The translations under genes were made by a program, and so were the position numbers. The notes under the pieces were generated by a model, which saw only the letters and a list, made by a program, of their open reading frames with translations, did not search any database and was not told where the DNA came from. A stretch of DNA of 64,000 bases from Desmodesmus armatus. Its lineage: Eukaryota > Chlorophyta > Chlorophyceae > Sphaeropleales > Scenedesmaceae. The first letter of the stretch is position 1. Every line of letters begins with the position of its first letter. Below, piece after piece: positions 23,870 to 36,671 of the stretch. The stretch is taken from positions 62,001 through 126,000 of the forward strand of contig VIIQ02000123.1 of assembly GCA_007449985.2 (NCBI GenBank), given 5' to 3'.

Positions 23870-25115
23870 GTTGCTTTCACATACTTTTCCAATTGCATGT
23901 GGGCAGTCACTTCAAGGCCAAGGTAGAATCAACAGCCATGAGTGTTTTGAAGGCGTTTCACAATGTGCGTTTGCCTGCACTGCTACACACATGCATGTTT
24001 TCGTTGGCATGGCTTGCCGATGGTTCTGTTGTACAACCCAAGCAACAGCCTGGGGTGCATGCAAGTGCAAGGCTTTGCCAGCAGCCCACACCCTGCTCGG
24101 TAATGCCGACTAACTGTTGTCCCAACAGCATGTGCTGTCATGTCCTGTATTTCAAGGTCTTTTCAACTAGTACTGGCATTGGGGCACCCAGTGATCTGTA
24201 CCTTCATGAACATTATCGTTTGGTCGCGCATCAAACGTGGCTTTGTTTGTCTCTTCTTAATTGGGGTTGAGCTTTGAGGTTGTTGGTCGACCTGCAACTG
24301 TGGGCCACACACCCATTGGTGCACTCCACAACTTGTTTGGCTGCTCGTTGAGTTGGTGGCTGTTGTTGGTCACTAGCCTGGTTGCCCAGATAGGCTGGTT
24401 GCTGGTGACAGGAATGCTCTGCAGCTCTGTGCATTGGCGGGGATCTACAACAACTGGTCCAGATGGTGTTAGCAGCCAAATCGACCAGCTCAACTCGCGA
24501 ACCATGTGGACACACTTGTGTGACCAGCACATCAGCTGCGTGGTGTGCTGCCTGCACATGATCAGTTGCTTGTGCACAGGAACATGTAGGCATGCGGCAC
24601 ACACTTGGCACTCCCACTGGGCCAGAGTCAAGGAGAGAACACTCAAAACGCACATGTTGCGGCAAACAGTGTGCATAGCTGCAGCCATGCCTGTCAGGTA
24701 CTGATGATCAGTGGTGCTTCACAGCCTGTCAGAAGGGTTGTTGCTCTGCTCTGACATGCTGAGGCCGCATAGACGACTTGTAAAGTAGATTCATGCAGTG
24801 CATTGCGTGCACGGATAATCGACGTTGCAAGAACTGTTGCCGCGCTTTTGGATTGACTCCCACACGTGTGACAGGCTGTGGCCAAAAGTGGTGCAGTGCT
24901 TGGTCCTCAAGTCGCGCGCAATGCTTTGTCCAATCTGGTGTAAATTGCTGCTTTTGCCATAGTCTGGTGCCACCTGATGTTGCGGTTCTGGTCACTACTG
25001 ATACTGCTGCAGCAGTGACACCTTGGGTTTGTTCACCTGGGCTTGTGCAGTCTCTCACTGGGGCTATCATACTGATCCAAATTCCGATATTCATCATTCT
25101 GTCAATACAGCCGAC
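23870..25115. other. Spacer between M5 and M6
   Basis: The part at 24285-24600 is a diverged copy of 13390-13700, each lying downstream of a plus-strand family gene. The part at 24725-25000 resembles 60065-60260, sharing the CACACGTGTGACAGGCTGTG block. No family exon or RNA gene is seen. The last few hundred bases should include the M6 promoter. Confidence 0.55.
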
Positions 25116-28100
25116 TTGTCCAGTGGCGCAGTTGAAGCCTGGACAGCATGCATCAATGATCTGCAGCAGCTGATCGATGAAGATCCTCCCAGTGATGAGA
25201 TGATAATTCCTGCCAATGTAATTTCTATCGGCTTCTGCCAATACAAATTGGCACAGCTCAAGCAGCAGCTACCCTTGGCGCATGCAGATTTCAGGAATCT
25301 CATGCAGGATGTGCAGGTGGGTGTGGCTGTCAGTCAGTGTGTGCTACTGGTGGCTAGCAGGAGTGGTGTTCAAACAGTCTGCCTCTTGTTTTGCTGCCCA
25401 TAGCACCGCCCATGGGTTGAGTGTTACCATACTGTGAACGAGAGCACGCCGTTTAAACTTCCCGCTCTCCACTGGCAGCAAACAAACAGGACATGTGCTG
25501 ACATGCCCTCTTAGTCAGCCACGGATGGTGATTGCGTGCGTTATTGTGTGCTGCTGCATGCAGGTGACCGCCAAGCTTGCAGCACTGTACTGCAAGGCTG
25601 TACAACTGCCATTTGTGCAGTCAGCGCTGTTACGAGGGACCCTTTGTGCTGCACTTGAAACATGGCTGTCCACGGCCGCTGCTGCCGCGCCGCCAGGGTC
25701 CCGTGCTGCAGCTGCAGTGCGGCAGCAGCTGCAGGATTCGCAGCTGCTGCAGCACCTGGGTACAGCTATGGATGCTGCAGCGGCACGGCTAACGGCAATC
25801 GCAGCAGCAGCCAGCAGCAGTGGCAGCAGCAGCAGCAGCAGCAATGCCCTTATGACCCCCCAGCCCAGTACAGAACCAGAACAGGTGCCCTTGGAGCAAC
25901 TCAGAGCATTAGACGGCTGCTGTGCATCCCTCCTGAAGACCTACAGCACAGTCACTAGTGTGCTGGCCCCGTCAGCAGGTCTCATGGCAGCAGCGCTGCC
26001 TGCAGCACCGGCTGCACTGCGCCTGTGCCTTGCCGTCTTCCGGACAAAGGGCATACTGCAAACACTCTGGCAACAGCAGTTCAGGCAGCTACAGCAGCAT
26101 CTGCATGAATTTATACGTGCAGTACCTGGAAGCAGCAGAGGCTCTAGTAATGCCTTGCAGGAAGTGTCAGGAGTGGTGCTGCTGCTGGCTGTAGCTCTTG
26201 GGGGCGATGTGGCCAGCACGTTGCAGGCATGCCCTGCCGCAAGCGAGCTGCTGCTGTCACCGGACCTCTTGTCCTGCCTAGCCATCATGCTGGCCGTGAC
26301 TGTGCTGGGGTTGGACACAAGCAGTGACGATGCAGCCGCAGAAACAGACACAGCAGCAACCAGCAGCAGTGCACCAGGGGTGGGCGGCAGCACAGCCGCC
26401 GGCGCCCGGCAGCACCAGCAGCAGGCTCAGCACACAGGCAGCAACAGCGGCGGCGGCGGCGTGCAGGCGGACAGCCTGGCGCCCCTGACGCCTCTGTCCT
26501 GCAGCTGGTTAGATGTGCTGGGAGTCTCCCAGGAGACAGTGCTGGAGGCTGCAAGCCTGGTCTATGCCGAAGGTTCCTCAACCCTGCCTGACTTAGCAGC
26601 GCTGGCGGCAGATTACAACCGTGTGCTCAAGTACCAAGTGAGTTGTGTGCTGCACCAGTCAGGCTCTGTAATATTGGTTGTAGGTTTGATAGTATATTTC
26701 ATTTTTATGCAGCCACAGCGCCAAAAGCATGCAGTGTTGCTGGTGTTGCTATCTCACTAGTTGCGTTTCCACACAGTGAGGGCGCAGCAGTTGAAGCTGG
26801 TCAATGATTCTGTTATGGGCCTTTCTTTGCAAAAGCTTGGTCAGGGCGCACTTTTGGGGCTGGCAGCTGGAGACAAACAGCGCCTGTGACTGTGTTCCTG
26901 CCAATGTGTGTGACTACTGCCGCTGATGTGTGATCACTTCTGGCTCATGTGGAGTTTGGGTGGCAAGTCTTGTGACACATAGATGGCTGAAAGTGTGACT
27001 CATCGCGGTGTTACCTTGTATGGTGGCACTTTGAGACGGCAGCTTGCCCCAGTGCAGCCGCTCATGACACTTTGTCTCTCAATGCCATCGGTACCATCCT
27101 GAGGTTGCATGCATGTCTCTAAGTGGCTGTGAGTTTACAGGGAGGGTAACACACACAAAGTGTGATGTGGGTGCCCAACTTCCTTGTGCTATTGTCTGGT
27201 GTGACTACAGGTGGACCAAGCCCAGGACGCATCCCTTGCGCAGCTGCTGCAGCAGTTGGAGACAGACCTGCTGCTCCGCTTGATGCTGCTGCAGCTGACA
27301 GCAAACTTACCCACCCCGGACAGCCACTCAGGGGCCCAAGCAGCACGTGACCTGGCCTGTCAGCTGTTTGACTCAGAAGCCCTGCAACACCTTTGGGATA
27401 TCGGCCGCTTGCGCAAGCTGCCTCCCCCAACAGAGTACTCGGGCCCACAGCTGGCGCTGCAGCTACTGCAGCCCCCGCTCATGCGGCAGCAGTCTGACCC
27501 AGGGCTGCCCCAGCAGCAGCCACAGCAGCAGCAGCAGCAGCAGCAGCCTGCTCAGGGGAGCGTGGCAGTGCCCACAGCAGCTCTGCTGGCAGAGCTGCTG
27601 CCGCTGCTGACCCATATCAGCCTCACACAGCTGCAGCAGCAACATAAGCAGCTGCAGCTGCAGCAGGAGCAGCTGCGGCTGCAGCCGTTTGAAGTACCCG
27701 TTGTAGCGCCACTTGCCGAGTCAGCGCTGGTGCAATTGGCCTGTATGTCTCTGTTGACAGGCCTGCTGCTGTGTTCTGTGGTGCCGGCGACCTACACCAC
27801 AGCACTGGCAGCAGAGGGGTCCCCACCATCACTACCAGCAGCAGCAGCAGCAGCGGGGATGACAGCAGTACCAGCAGCAGCAGCAGGACACAGCTATGTG
27901 CTGCATGCCCAGGACGTCCTGATGCAACATGCACGTGACATTATCAGCATCCTTGAGGCGACGCTGCGATGCCAAGACGCACGGTGCGAATTAGCACTAA
28001 CAGCAGCAACAAAAGCTGCTGCAGCAGCAGCAGCAGCAGCAGCCACACCAGCACTTGACTCATCCAATATGGATGCCAGCGTCCATGCTTCTCTCATGTT

Positions 28101-29112
28101 GCAGGAGTGCGCTGGAATTGTGTTCGGTTTGTGCCGCCACAAGGTGTCTGGAGACTACCCTCACCTCCCGTCGCCGCTGGTACTGTTGGCGCTTGCAGCG
28201 GGGCCGGGCTCCCAGGTGCAGCGTCAGCTGCACAGCCTGCTGGCCACTCTGGTCAAATTGGGTGGGCGCAGAAAGGTCGCGCATGGGAGTACGGCATGGG
28301 CATACAGTCGTGCAGCTGCCACCCGTGCGGCCTTGGCTCTGCTTGCTGCTGGTGGGGAAACGCAGCAGCAGGAGCAGCAGCAGCTTGGGGGTGCAGCAGA
28401 AGCAGCTGGGGCAACAGACAGCAGCAGTAGCAGCCCTGCCGCGGTCGTTGCCATGCTGCCGAGTGTGGTCATCTTGGGCCGCTGCTGCATGCAGTGGGCT
28501 GAGCAGATGCAGGAGGACCCTGGCAGCATGGTTCACACCATCTATCCAGCTTCTTGCAGCAGTCAGAACCAGCAGCAGCAGCACCAGGAGGGAGTGCCAT
28601 CCAACAGCCAGTTGCAGCAGCAGCCAGAGTGGGAGAAGGTGAAGGACTTGGAGTGTGACCTGGTCACATTTCTGTCAGGGGTGCAGCAGTGGCTGGCTGC
28701 AGGCAGCACGTGCGAGCAGCTCACCGCTGCTGGCTACAAGCCCCTGCCAGTGCTGCGGCAACTACAGGTCATGTTGGGAACATGCCGGGACTTGCAGGGC
28801 GGCCCGCCTAGCACAGGGGGTGTCCTGATGGCAGCAGAGGTGTTGGAGCTTTCGAGCCCGGCTCTGTGCTCCTTTGTTGTGCCCTGCATGTGCAACAACC
28901 CTGGCTGCACAAGCATGGCGGGGGTGTCGGAGCTGGCATCAGTATCAGGGCGCAGCTGCATTTGCGCGGGGTGCCTCGTGGCGCGGTATTGTGGGCGTGC
29001 GTGTCAGCGGGCAGCGTGGAAGCAGCATAAGCGCGAGTGTGCGGCACTGCGTGCTGCCGCTGCTGCTGGTGGTGGCACGGGGGCGGGGGTCTCTGCAGCC
29101 CCACCAAGCTGA
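25116..29112 (+). CDS. M6: MYND-finger family protein with TTG at start position
   Basis: The exons are 25116-25316 (67 codons if counted from TTG), 25564-26637 (358 codons) and 27211-29112 (633 codons plus stop), about 1058 residues. Splice sites are CAG|GTGGGT, ATGCAG|GTGACC, CAA|GTGAGT and CTACAG|GTGGAC. Exon 1 reads S-S-G-A-V-E-A-W-T-A-C-I, matching M10, but the M10 ATG is a TTG here and no in-frame ATG lies upstream within the open frame. Translation may start on the TTG, from an unseen upstream exon, or not at all. Exons 2 and 3 are undamaged. The MYND finger is complete and ends H-K-R-E-C. A TGTAA word, the common green-algal polyadenylation signal, lies 84 bases past the stop codon. 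Confidence 0.8.
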
Positions 29113-29195
29113 GCTGTGTGAACCGTAGGGTTGAGTCACACACAGCCCTCATGGGTCGCGGCTGCTTGCCTATTTGTGAGGCTGTTGAAGTATCA

Positions 29196-29200
29196 TGTAA
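29196..29200 (+). terminator. Candidate TGTAA polyadenylation signal of M6
   Basis: TGTAA is the usual poly(A) signal in chlorophycean genes. This copy sits 84-88 bases after the M6 stop codon. A five-base word is weak evidence by itself. Confidence 0.4.
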
Positions 29201-30177
29201 TGTGCAACAACCTTTCTGCTGGATGCATGCACAGATCTTTGCGCTGGGCCCTGTTAGACATAATGGCTTGCCCCAAGTTCATTTTCACTGATGAAGTGTT
29301 CTGGCTCTCCTGCAAATTGCAACGCTGTGAGTGTACTGCTGTCAGCGCAGTACAGTAGTGGTGCGGACGACAACACGATCCCTCATGCCGGTGCAAAAAC
29401 AGGCAACCTCTGGCAAAGCTTCACTCCTCAACATCTGCTATGCCGAGTGACAGCTGGCCGATTTTTTTCAAAAAGATAGAAAGAAAAAATTTGCTTTTGC
29501 TGCCCGTAAAGTGCCTCATCACACTCAGCACAGTACACAGTGAGCCAAGGGTTGGGGGGCCCGAAGCTCGTCTAGCTTCAGCTGCACATGCATATGCATC
29601 ACTATCCACTTGTTTCCGTTGACAGACACGGCAGCTGCAGCCTCTGCGATCTTACTACAACAGTACACCCCTGCCTACCCCACACAGTCTTCAACTGCAC
29701 AGCCATACCAACAACCAATGTGACGGTCAACTTCTGCAATGGCTGCACTTCAACTTTGCGCATGCACACAAGAATAAGACGTTCAGCACTGCTGCACACA
29801 GTACAGAGCGCTGCTGAAATGAAGAAGTGCCACAAATACACACCAAGCCAACAGCAACCATGGCACCTTGGGGCTAATCTCAGCAACAGCAGTGCACAAA
29901 TCCTTTCCCAACTCAACATCTAATAAGTCTGTCCTCACACGGGAGCCACACACAGCTGGCAGTACTGATGTAGGTCCATGCTTCATGTTGCAGGCAGGCT
30001 TCGACAGTGGCAGCCGGCAGCAAGTCCACCACAACATGCACAGTGACAAATGGATCAACAGCAGGCAAGAGGCCTTACCTCAACAGCAGGCAAGAGGCCT
30101 TAAGGCGATCCAAGCCCACACTCTCCCTGCAGCAGCACCTGCCAGCACATCAACAACTGCTGCATCTTCAGCCCCAG
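29201..30177. other. 3' flank of M6
   Basis: No exon is recognisable here. The part around 29505-29760 resembles the 3' flank of M10 around 54320-54450, sharing words such as CAGCACAGTACAC and ACAGCCA. A 22-base unit (AACAGCAGGCAAGAGGCCTT plus flanks) is repeated in tandem at about 30056-30102. Confidence 0.5.
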
Positions 30178-30480
30178 CCCAAGCCCCAGCAGCAGCTGTG
30201 CTGAGCACTGCGCACTCGGGCTTGTACCGGTTCCAGGCTGCCCGCTGACAGGCACACCTACACTACCACTGGTAGTGTGACGGTCACATGGGGCAGCCCG
30301 CGCACACGTGGCTGCGCCCTGACACTGACGCCAGCTCCGACGCGCTTGCAGCGAGAGTTGTTGCACAGGAGAGGAGTGCAGGGCCTGCCCTGTGGCCTGC
30401 AGCTGCTGTGCCTGGAGCGGCAGTTGCGCCCTTGGAGTGGGCTGCCACATCAGGTGCCACACTCACCTGGATGGACAGTG
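30178..30480 (-). pseudogene. Relic of a MYND exon 3 end (F1)
   Basis: Read on the minus strand, this piece recalls the last part of exon 3: Q-L-Q-A-T-G-Q-A-L, then [11 protein letters not shown] and C-A-G-C. Stop codons and shifts then replace the R-Y-C-G segment, followed by C-Q-R-A-A-W-N-R-Y-K-P-E-C. The zinc-ligand His is Tyr. It lies directly downstream of M7. A sibling relic lies in the same position downstream of M12 (60520-60870), so it was probably copied with the M7/M12 block. Confidence 0.7.
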
Positions 30481-30859
30481 CGAACACAGCATGCGAGATT
30501 CATGGTTGAACTACAAGCCGCTTGTCAGCAAGCTACACAGCAGTCAACTCTCCCCAGCCAATAATCATGTACTTTATCAACATACATGCTGTGACTGCAG
30601 CACTGTCTCAGCAAGCTACAGAGCAGTCGGCCTCCCCCCAGTTGATAAAGCTCACGTAATGCAGGGTTGTGCATGCAGACCACGCCTGTTATGGCCCCAA
30701 CGACACACGGGCTGAAGGCTGATACCTGCTGCTGCTGTCACAACATGTATTTGAAAGACATATATCAAGCTCGCAGCAGTCAAGCGTTTTCAACGACTCA
30801 CCTGCACCATTCAAGATGCAGTAGATGCAGGCCAACTCCAGAACATCCAATTGCTGCCC

Positions 30860-31195
30860 TGCGGTGCTGGATCTGCCGCCAGCGGGGTTCCAGCCACAGC
30901 CTCTGCAGCCCCTGTTCCACCATCAGCAGCAGCAGCAGAGGCAGCATTCAGCACCGTGCACACAGGCTGGTGCTGCGGTGCTGCATCTGCTGCCAGCGGT
31001 GTTCCTGCCGCAGCCTGTGCAGCCCCTGTTCCACCATCAGCAGCAGCAGCCGCACTTGGCGCTGCGCGCAAGGGCTTGTGCTGCGGTGCTGAATCTGCTG
31101 CCAGTGGTGTCCCTGCCGCAGCCTCTGCAGCCCCTGTGCAACTACCAGCAGCAGCGGCAGCAGCCGCACACAGCGCTGCACACACGGGCCTGTGC
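30860..31195 (-). repeat. Tandem ~110-base coding repeats at M7 C-terminus
   Basis: Three consecutive units of about 110 bases encode H-R-P-V-C..., H-K-P-L-R... and H-Q-P-V-C..., each followed by an Ala-rich stretch and the segment A-G-T-P-L-A-A-D. The first unit is the natural end of the MYND finger; the other two are extra copies. Confidence 0.85.
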
Positions 31196-32756
31196 TGCCT
31201 CCATGCTGCCCTCTGACACGCACGCCCACAATACCGAGCCACAAGGCACCCCGCACAGATGCAGCTGCGCCCCGACACTGACGCCAGCTCCGACAGCCCC
31301 GCCATGTTCAAACAACCAGGGTTGTTGCACACGCCGGGCACAGCATAGGTGCACAAGGCCAGCCCTGTGGCCTGCAGCTGCTGGGCTGCCGCCTGCCGTC
31401 CTGCTGCATCAGACGGGCAGTCCTGGTGTTGTGCCAAAAACTGCTGCAGCTGCTGCAGCACCGGCATGGGCGCATAGCCCGCGGCGGTAAGCTGCTCACA
31501 CGTGCTGTCTACAGCCAGCCACAGCTGCAGCACTGAAAGTGGGTGAGTAAGACCCCAACCCCGCAGCAAGGTTGCGTCTGTCTGCAGCTCCGCAGCCCAC
31601 TGCAGGCAGCAGCGACCCAAGATGACCACACTCGGCAGCATGGCTACTGCAACTGCAGGGCCGCTGCTCCTGTCTGTTTCCCCTGCAATGTCCATCTGCT
31701 CGCTGTCTACAGCAGCGCCAACGAGCAGCGCTGATGCTGCAGAAGCGGCAGCAAAGTACTGTCGTGCTGCCACGCCCCGTATGCTGAACTTGACCATGGT
31801 GGCCAGCAGGCTGTGCAGCTGGCACTGCACCTTGGATCCCGGCCCCGCCGCAAGCGCTAACAGCACCAGAGGAGAGTGGATCCCCTCGGACGCATTGTGA
31901 CAGAGCGCCTCACTCAGCGCTACACCATACTGCTGCAGTCTGTCACCACCAGCACCAGCTCCTTGTACTGCTGCTGGCAGCGCTGCAACCATGCCGCCAG
32001 TACCACTGCCTGCTGCTGCCGGTGCTGCTGCCTGCAGTGCAGCTTCACAGCGCAATGCTCCCTCACAAAAGCTGAAGATGTCACGTGCATTTGCCAGGAA
32101 GGCACCCTGGGCGTGCAGGACACAGCTGTACTTGGCCTGTCGGACGAACGATCCCGTTGCTGCTGCTGGTGGTGGTGGCGACCCCACTACTGCAGCGCCA
32201 GGGGCTGGCACTACAGAGCAGGCCATCAATTCCAACAGGCCCAGCAAGCATGCTAGCACTCCTTCTGCGGGCGCACTAGGTGGCTGCCCCACAGGTGATG
32301 CTGCTGGCTGCTGCTGCTGCTGCCGATGCAAGTGTTGCATGCCAAGGCGTGTCACCAGCGGCAGCAGCTCTGTCAGCACAGCCTCTGTGGGTGCCAACGC
32401 ACACCACTCAGCAGGCTGCCGGCGCGCCTGCTGCTGCTGTGACAGGTCACGGGTGTCCTGCTGCGACCCAAACGGAGATGGCAGCAGCTGCAGTGCCAGC
32501 TGAGGGCCCGTGTCGCGGGCCAGGTCACGTGCTGCTTGGGCCCCTGGGTGACGGTCAGGTATGCTGGCTGTCAGCTGCAGCACTGCCAAGTTGAGCAGCA
32601 GGTGTGTCTCCCACTGCAGCAGCAGCTGCGCGCTGAAGGCACCTTTGGTGTGGTTCATCTGCGCACGACAAAAAGAGCATTGCAAGGCAGTCGATATGCA
32701 GCATGTCATGATACATAACCACATGAAAACCCACACCTCACAGTAAAAGATGAGCA

Positions 32757-32880
32757 CTGGCGTGGAGAAGAGTAAATTAGAGTGAAGTGTGATGGAGTGC
32801 AGTGCCACTGCACTCTTCTCGGAGAAGATAAGGATAGAGTAGGGTAGAGAGGAGTGGCGTGGGGTGGAGTATATGGCATG
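32757..32880. repeat. GA-rich pentamer-like satellite in M7 intron 2
   Basis: The plus strand is rich in GAGTG, GGAGA and GTAGAG words, giving a polypyrimidine stretch on the transcribed sense strand. A related array lies in the same intron of M12 (about 63112-63245). Confidence 0.75.
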
Positions 32881-32919
32881 ATGGAGTACACTATACCGCA
32901 CCATCATCACAGCACTGCC

Positions 32920-32952
<33 letters not shown>

Positions 32953-34839
32953 CCTGTCAGTATAGACACCATGCCCTTCCAAAAGGGTCACCCGACCCAG
33001 TCGCAGGTGTGTGCTCACATTGCACGCAAGTACTGCAGCTTGAGCACATGCAGCCAACAGCATATGCAGCTAACAACAAGGTGCTTCAGTAGCGGCTGCA
33101 CAACCCACTGTAGCAGTATCGCGCCATCTTGTGGTGAGCACATTCCCTTCTGACCACACGCAAGCAGGATACATGAAGATTCTTCAAACTCTGGATGACA
33201 GGCTTGCTCACATCCAGTGAGGAAAAAATACACCACACAACAGATCACCAACTCACTTGGTACAGAAGTACTTGGCCGTAGGTAGATACCACTTCTTCCA
33301 AATTGTTCATAGCCGTAAACCCTTCAGCCTTGAGCAGCCTTCCGGCCTGCAGCATTGTCTCCTTAGTGACGCCCAGTATGTCAAAAACGCCGCAGGACAG
33401 CGGCGTCAGGCTGTCCAGCCGCACACCGCTGCTGAGGTCGCCGCTGTCACCGCTGCCGCTGCCGCTGCTGCTACCGGTACCAGCCTGCCGCCGCTGCTGC
33501 CGTGTCTCAGCAGCAGCGGAGTGGCGGCCCCTGCGGCTTCCCACCCCTGGTGCACTGCTGCTTGTTGCTGGTGCGGCTGCAGCCCCGGTCCCAGCATTAG
33601 TGCTGCTGTCCAGCCCAGCAGAGTGGCGACCAACACTATCCTGATGCACGACATAAAGTCAGGTGACAGCAGCAGCTCCTGTGCTGCAGGAGATGACTCC
33701 GGTGTGTCCCTGTGCAAGAGCACCGGCATCATCAGCCCCAAGCAGCGACATTTGCTGATGAAACTGCTGTCAAGTGCTGCAAACTCGCCAACCTGCGCCG
33801 GCAGCTGCTCCTGCTTTTGCTGCCACAGCTGCTGCAGCCTGCTGGAGGCTTGGAGCCCTGTGAGGATCAGGCGCATGGCTGCAGGTGCTGCAGGCAGGGC
33901 TGCTTCACATGTGGAGGCCTTCTGCTGTGGCAGCGTGCTGCTGGCCAGCTGAAACGCCTTCAGCAGCGCATAGCACAGCTTATCTGCCTCCTGGTAATGC
34001 GATAGATGCTTCTGGATGCTGTCCTGCTGCGTGGTTGCAGATATTGCTGCGCTGCTACTGCTGGCACTAGTGCTGCTGGTGGCTGCTGCGATGGCTGCTA
34101 CTGCTGCTGTGAGCTGAGCCGCTGCAGCATCCATGGCAGGAATCAGGTGCTGCATCAGCTGTGAGTCCTGCAGCTGCTGCCGCACTGCGGCTGCAGCACG
34201 GGACCCTGGGGACGTGCGACTGACAAGTATGGCTTTGGTCAACCATGTATTCAGCGCATGACAAACCAGCGGCACCAACAGCTGGCGTGGCTGCTGAAGG
34301 GCTTGTATGGTTAGTGCTGCCAGCTTGGCTGTAACCTGAACATAGCAGCACAGCACGAACACAATGAGAAAAATCTGCGTGGCTGAGGCGGAATGATCGA
34401 AGGTGTCAGCCACTATGGCTCAGCCATAGTTCGCGGCGAACATATGCGCTGTGCATGTCATGCATGGTCCTCAGCTGGGAACAACTGGATGGCTGAGTAT
34501 GCTAAATGGTACCAGGGCCTGACACACAGACAGCAACACATGGCCTGACACTCGTTTTTGCACGGTCCTGGTATATTAGCCAGACGTATAGCCATGATGG
34601 TTGCAGCACATGCCATCACCAGCCTACGGTAGCATCCTTCCCCATGCCAGCACACTCACCTGCATGTCCTGCACCAGCCTCTTCCATGCAGCATTTGGCA
34701 AGGGTGCCTGCTCGTCGAGCCTTCCCAATGTCTGACCCAAAGCAAGAACGGCAGCAGCTCGCGCAACACCTGCTGTGCCAAGCAGCTGTTGCACCTCCGT
34801 AATGCATGCTGCCCAGGCAGCTACTGCCGCGTTGGCCAT

Positions 34840-35425
34840 CAACAGCGTGGTGAGGCCTGTGTGATGAGCAGGAGTTTCTTTGAGCTGATTTCCGCGTTTT
34901 TCGATAGCTTCCAGCTGTGTACATCAGCCACAGAGCATGCAGTGCATGAAAAACATGTTCTGTACAGCACATACACAAACAGCACTGTGGACAGTGCAGC
35001 AGACTTCACTCACTGCAGGCTGAATGAATTGGTCCATTTCAGACGTCGTCAGACAAGCGGTATCTTCCTGCTGCTTCAGTAGGTGCCTGGTTCCGGTTGA
35101 TGTCGATGACTGCTGATGAATATATGCGTGTGAGAAGAAATGTACTTCAAAAACAACCACAATCTCAAGGATCCCTCACCTGATAGTGACGATGGTGCAG
35201 GCCTTTGGGAGGGTTTGGCGCCCTGTGACTGCCACACATGTGTGATGCGGGTACAGGTCACCAAGCTTGTTTCTACGATGTGGTGGTCACGGCTCGGAAT
35301 TTCTTATCTTGAAATAAGAATGGGTTGGTGCCGAAGGAGAGAGAAAACGTAGACCGTAGACTTGCTTGAAATGTCGATGTTGAACTCATGCTCTGTGGTT
35401 GCGGACCACTGTTCAGGGTGACATA
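34840..35425. other. 5' flank of M7
   Basis: This stretch should include the M7 promoter. No coding exon is recognisable and I see nothing else of note. Confidence 0.5.
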
Positions 35426-36671
35426 TCACTCGACAGGGTATGGAGCAGTCCTGTCCAGAAAGGTCGAGACACGCAGTCCTGCTGGTGTAAAGGATTGCTG
35501 CACCACCCTGTCCTGCCAGCCTGCCAGGTAGTCATCAGCCCCAAGGCCATCCACTTGATCCCGCCTGATGAACACAAGCCATGCGCCCACAAACCAGACA
35601 ACAACACTGCCGCCACTGATTTCACCACCACCAGCACCACCACTGCTGCCCCCACTGCTGATGCCAGGCCCCGATACTGTTGGCTGTTCTCCTGCTGCCA
35701 AGTCCCCTGCAGTGCCCCGCCTGCTGCACCCTTGGCCCCGCCCTCTCAGCAGCACCACTGCTCTGCCCATGCCATTGGGACAGCTGGGAACAACATACAC
35801 ATACCTGCAGGTGCAGCAGCACAACGACTGATGTCAGCACAGCCTCCTCGCCGCGTAAGGTTACACAAGCAGCACATGCAAGCAGTACACAAAGAGCGCT
35901 GGGGCGCCCCAACGACCCCATCCCTGCCAAGCAGAACCAAACAACACCCACCCAAGCAGAACAAACCAATATCAATCCCAAGCAGAACCAGATGATCTCC
36001 AGAAGCCTGGACTTGTTACCAGGTAGGCCTGGCACTGCCTGATCATCAATACCAGGGGCCTCGGCCTGTGTTTGAGCCAAGCCCCAAGTTCAGGCCCAAT
36101 CCCAGCCCACCCCTCCTCACCTGCGCCATCTGCGGATGCCTGCTGGTGTCATCACACTCAATGGCTGAGCTCCTGCTGCAAGGGCTCCTGCAGTTCCCCT
36201 CCTGCGCCTGCCCTCTCAAGAGCACTGCAGCCCTGAGCATGCCGTGAGGGCGGCTGCGAACAGCCACGCATCCCTGCAGCCACAACACACCCAACACCAT
36301 GTCAGCACGACAGCAAAAAATGTCCAGGGGCAAAAGATCACCAAATTGAACGCACCAGCAGCGCCGAACATTCAAAAGCTCAAAAGCTTACCAGTGCGAA
36401 CCCACCCAAAGCCAGGTAACCCCAACCCCCATTCGGCTAATTACACCCCAGCGTCACTCCTAGCCCCTCCTCACCTGTGCTGGGCCCCCCCAGGCTACAG
36501 CACAAGGTGCTTGCTGAAGAAGTGGTGGCTGCTGTCAGTGACCACAAAGGTCTGGAAGCTGCGCAGCGGGACCTGACCATCAGTAAGCATCAGCGCAGCA
36601 GCAGACTGGGCACAAGATGCCTGTGTGCCAAGCTCGTGAGCAGTCACGTCTCCCACGAAGGTCCCAGAACC
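35426..36671 (-). CDS. Unidentified multi-exon gene, copy 1
   Basis: I do not recognise this gene. On the minus strand there are three exon-like stretches with good splice sites. The first starts at 36671 after a CCTCAG acceptor and encodes G-D-V-T-A-H-E-L-G-T and S-F-Q-T-F-V-V-T-D. The second is about 36276-36122, between CTGCAG and CAG|GTGAGG. The last starts near 35805, after CTGCAG, and ends with a stop at 35426. The last exon encodes Y-V-Y-V-V-P-S-C-P-N-G, a Gly/Ser-rich stretch, a hydrophobic run V-V-V-W-F-V-G-A-W-L-V-F that could cross a membrane, then L-A-G-W-Q-D-R. A second, more broken copy at 39240-39990 shares the S/T-F-Q-T exon end and the L-A-G-W-Q-D segment, which supports a real gene. 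Exon joins and the start are uncertain. Confidence 0.35.

Larger units (their letters stand above)
30811..34839 (-). pseudogene. M7: MYND-finger gene with a one-base frameshift in exon 2
   Basis: The exons on the minus strand are 34839-34660 (60 codons), 34335-33257 (1079 bases, one short of a multiple of three) and 32658-30811 (615 codons plus stop). The frame breaks at 33614-33616, where siblings read C-T-G-G-G-G-C-T-G and this copy has one G fewer; both sides match M12. Exon 3 opens M-N-H-T-K-G-A-F, not V-D-Q-A. It lacks about 25 residues after A-A-R-D-L-A and ends in a complete MYND finger. After the finger come extra units of 36-38 residues that begin with the last finger segment (H-x-P-x-C/R). 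The break may be real decay or a homopolymer sequencing error; if it is corrected, the product is about 1034 residues. Confidence 0.8.
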
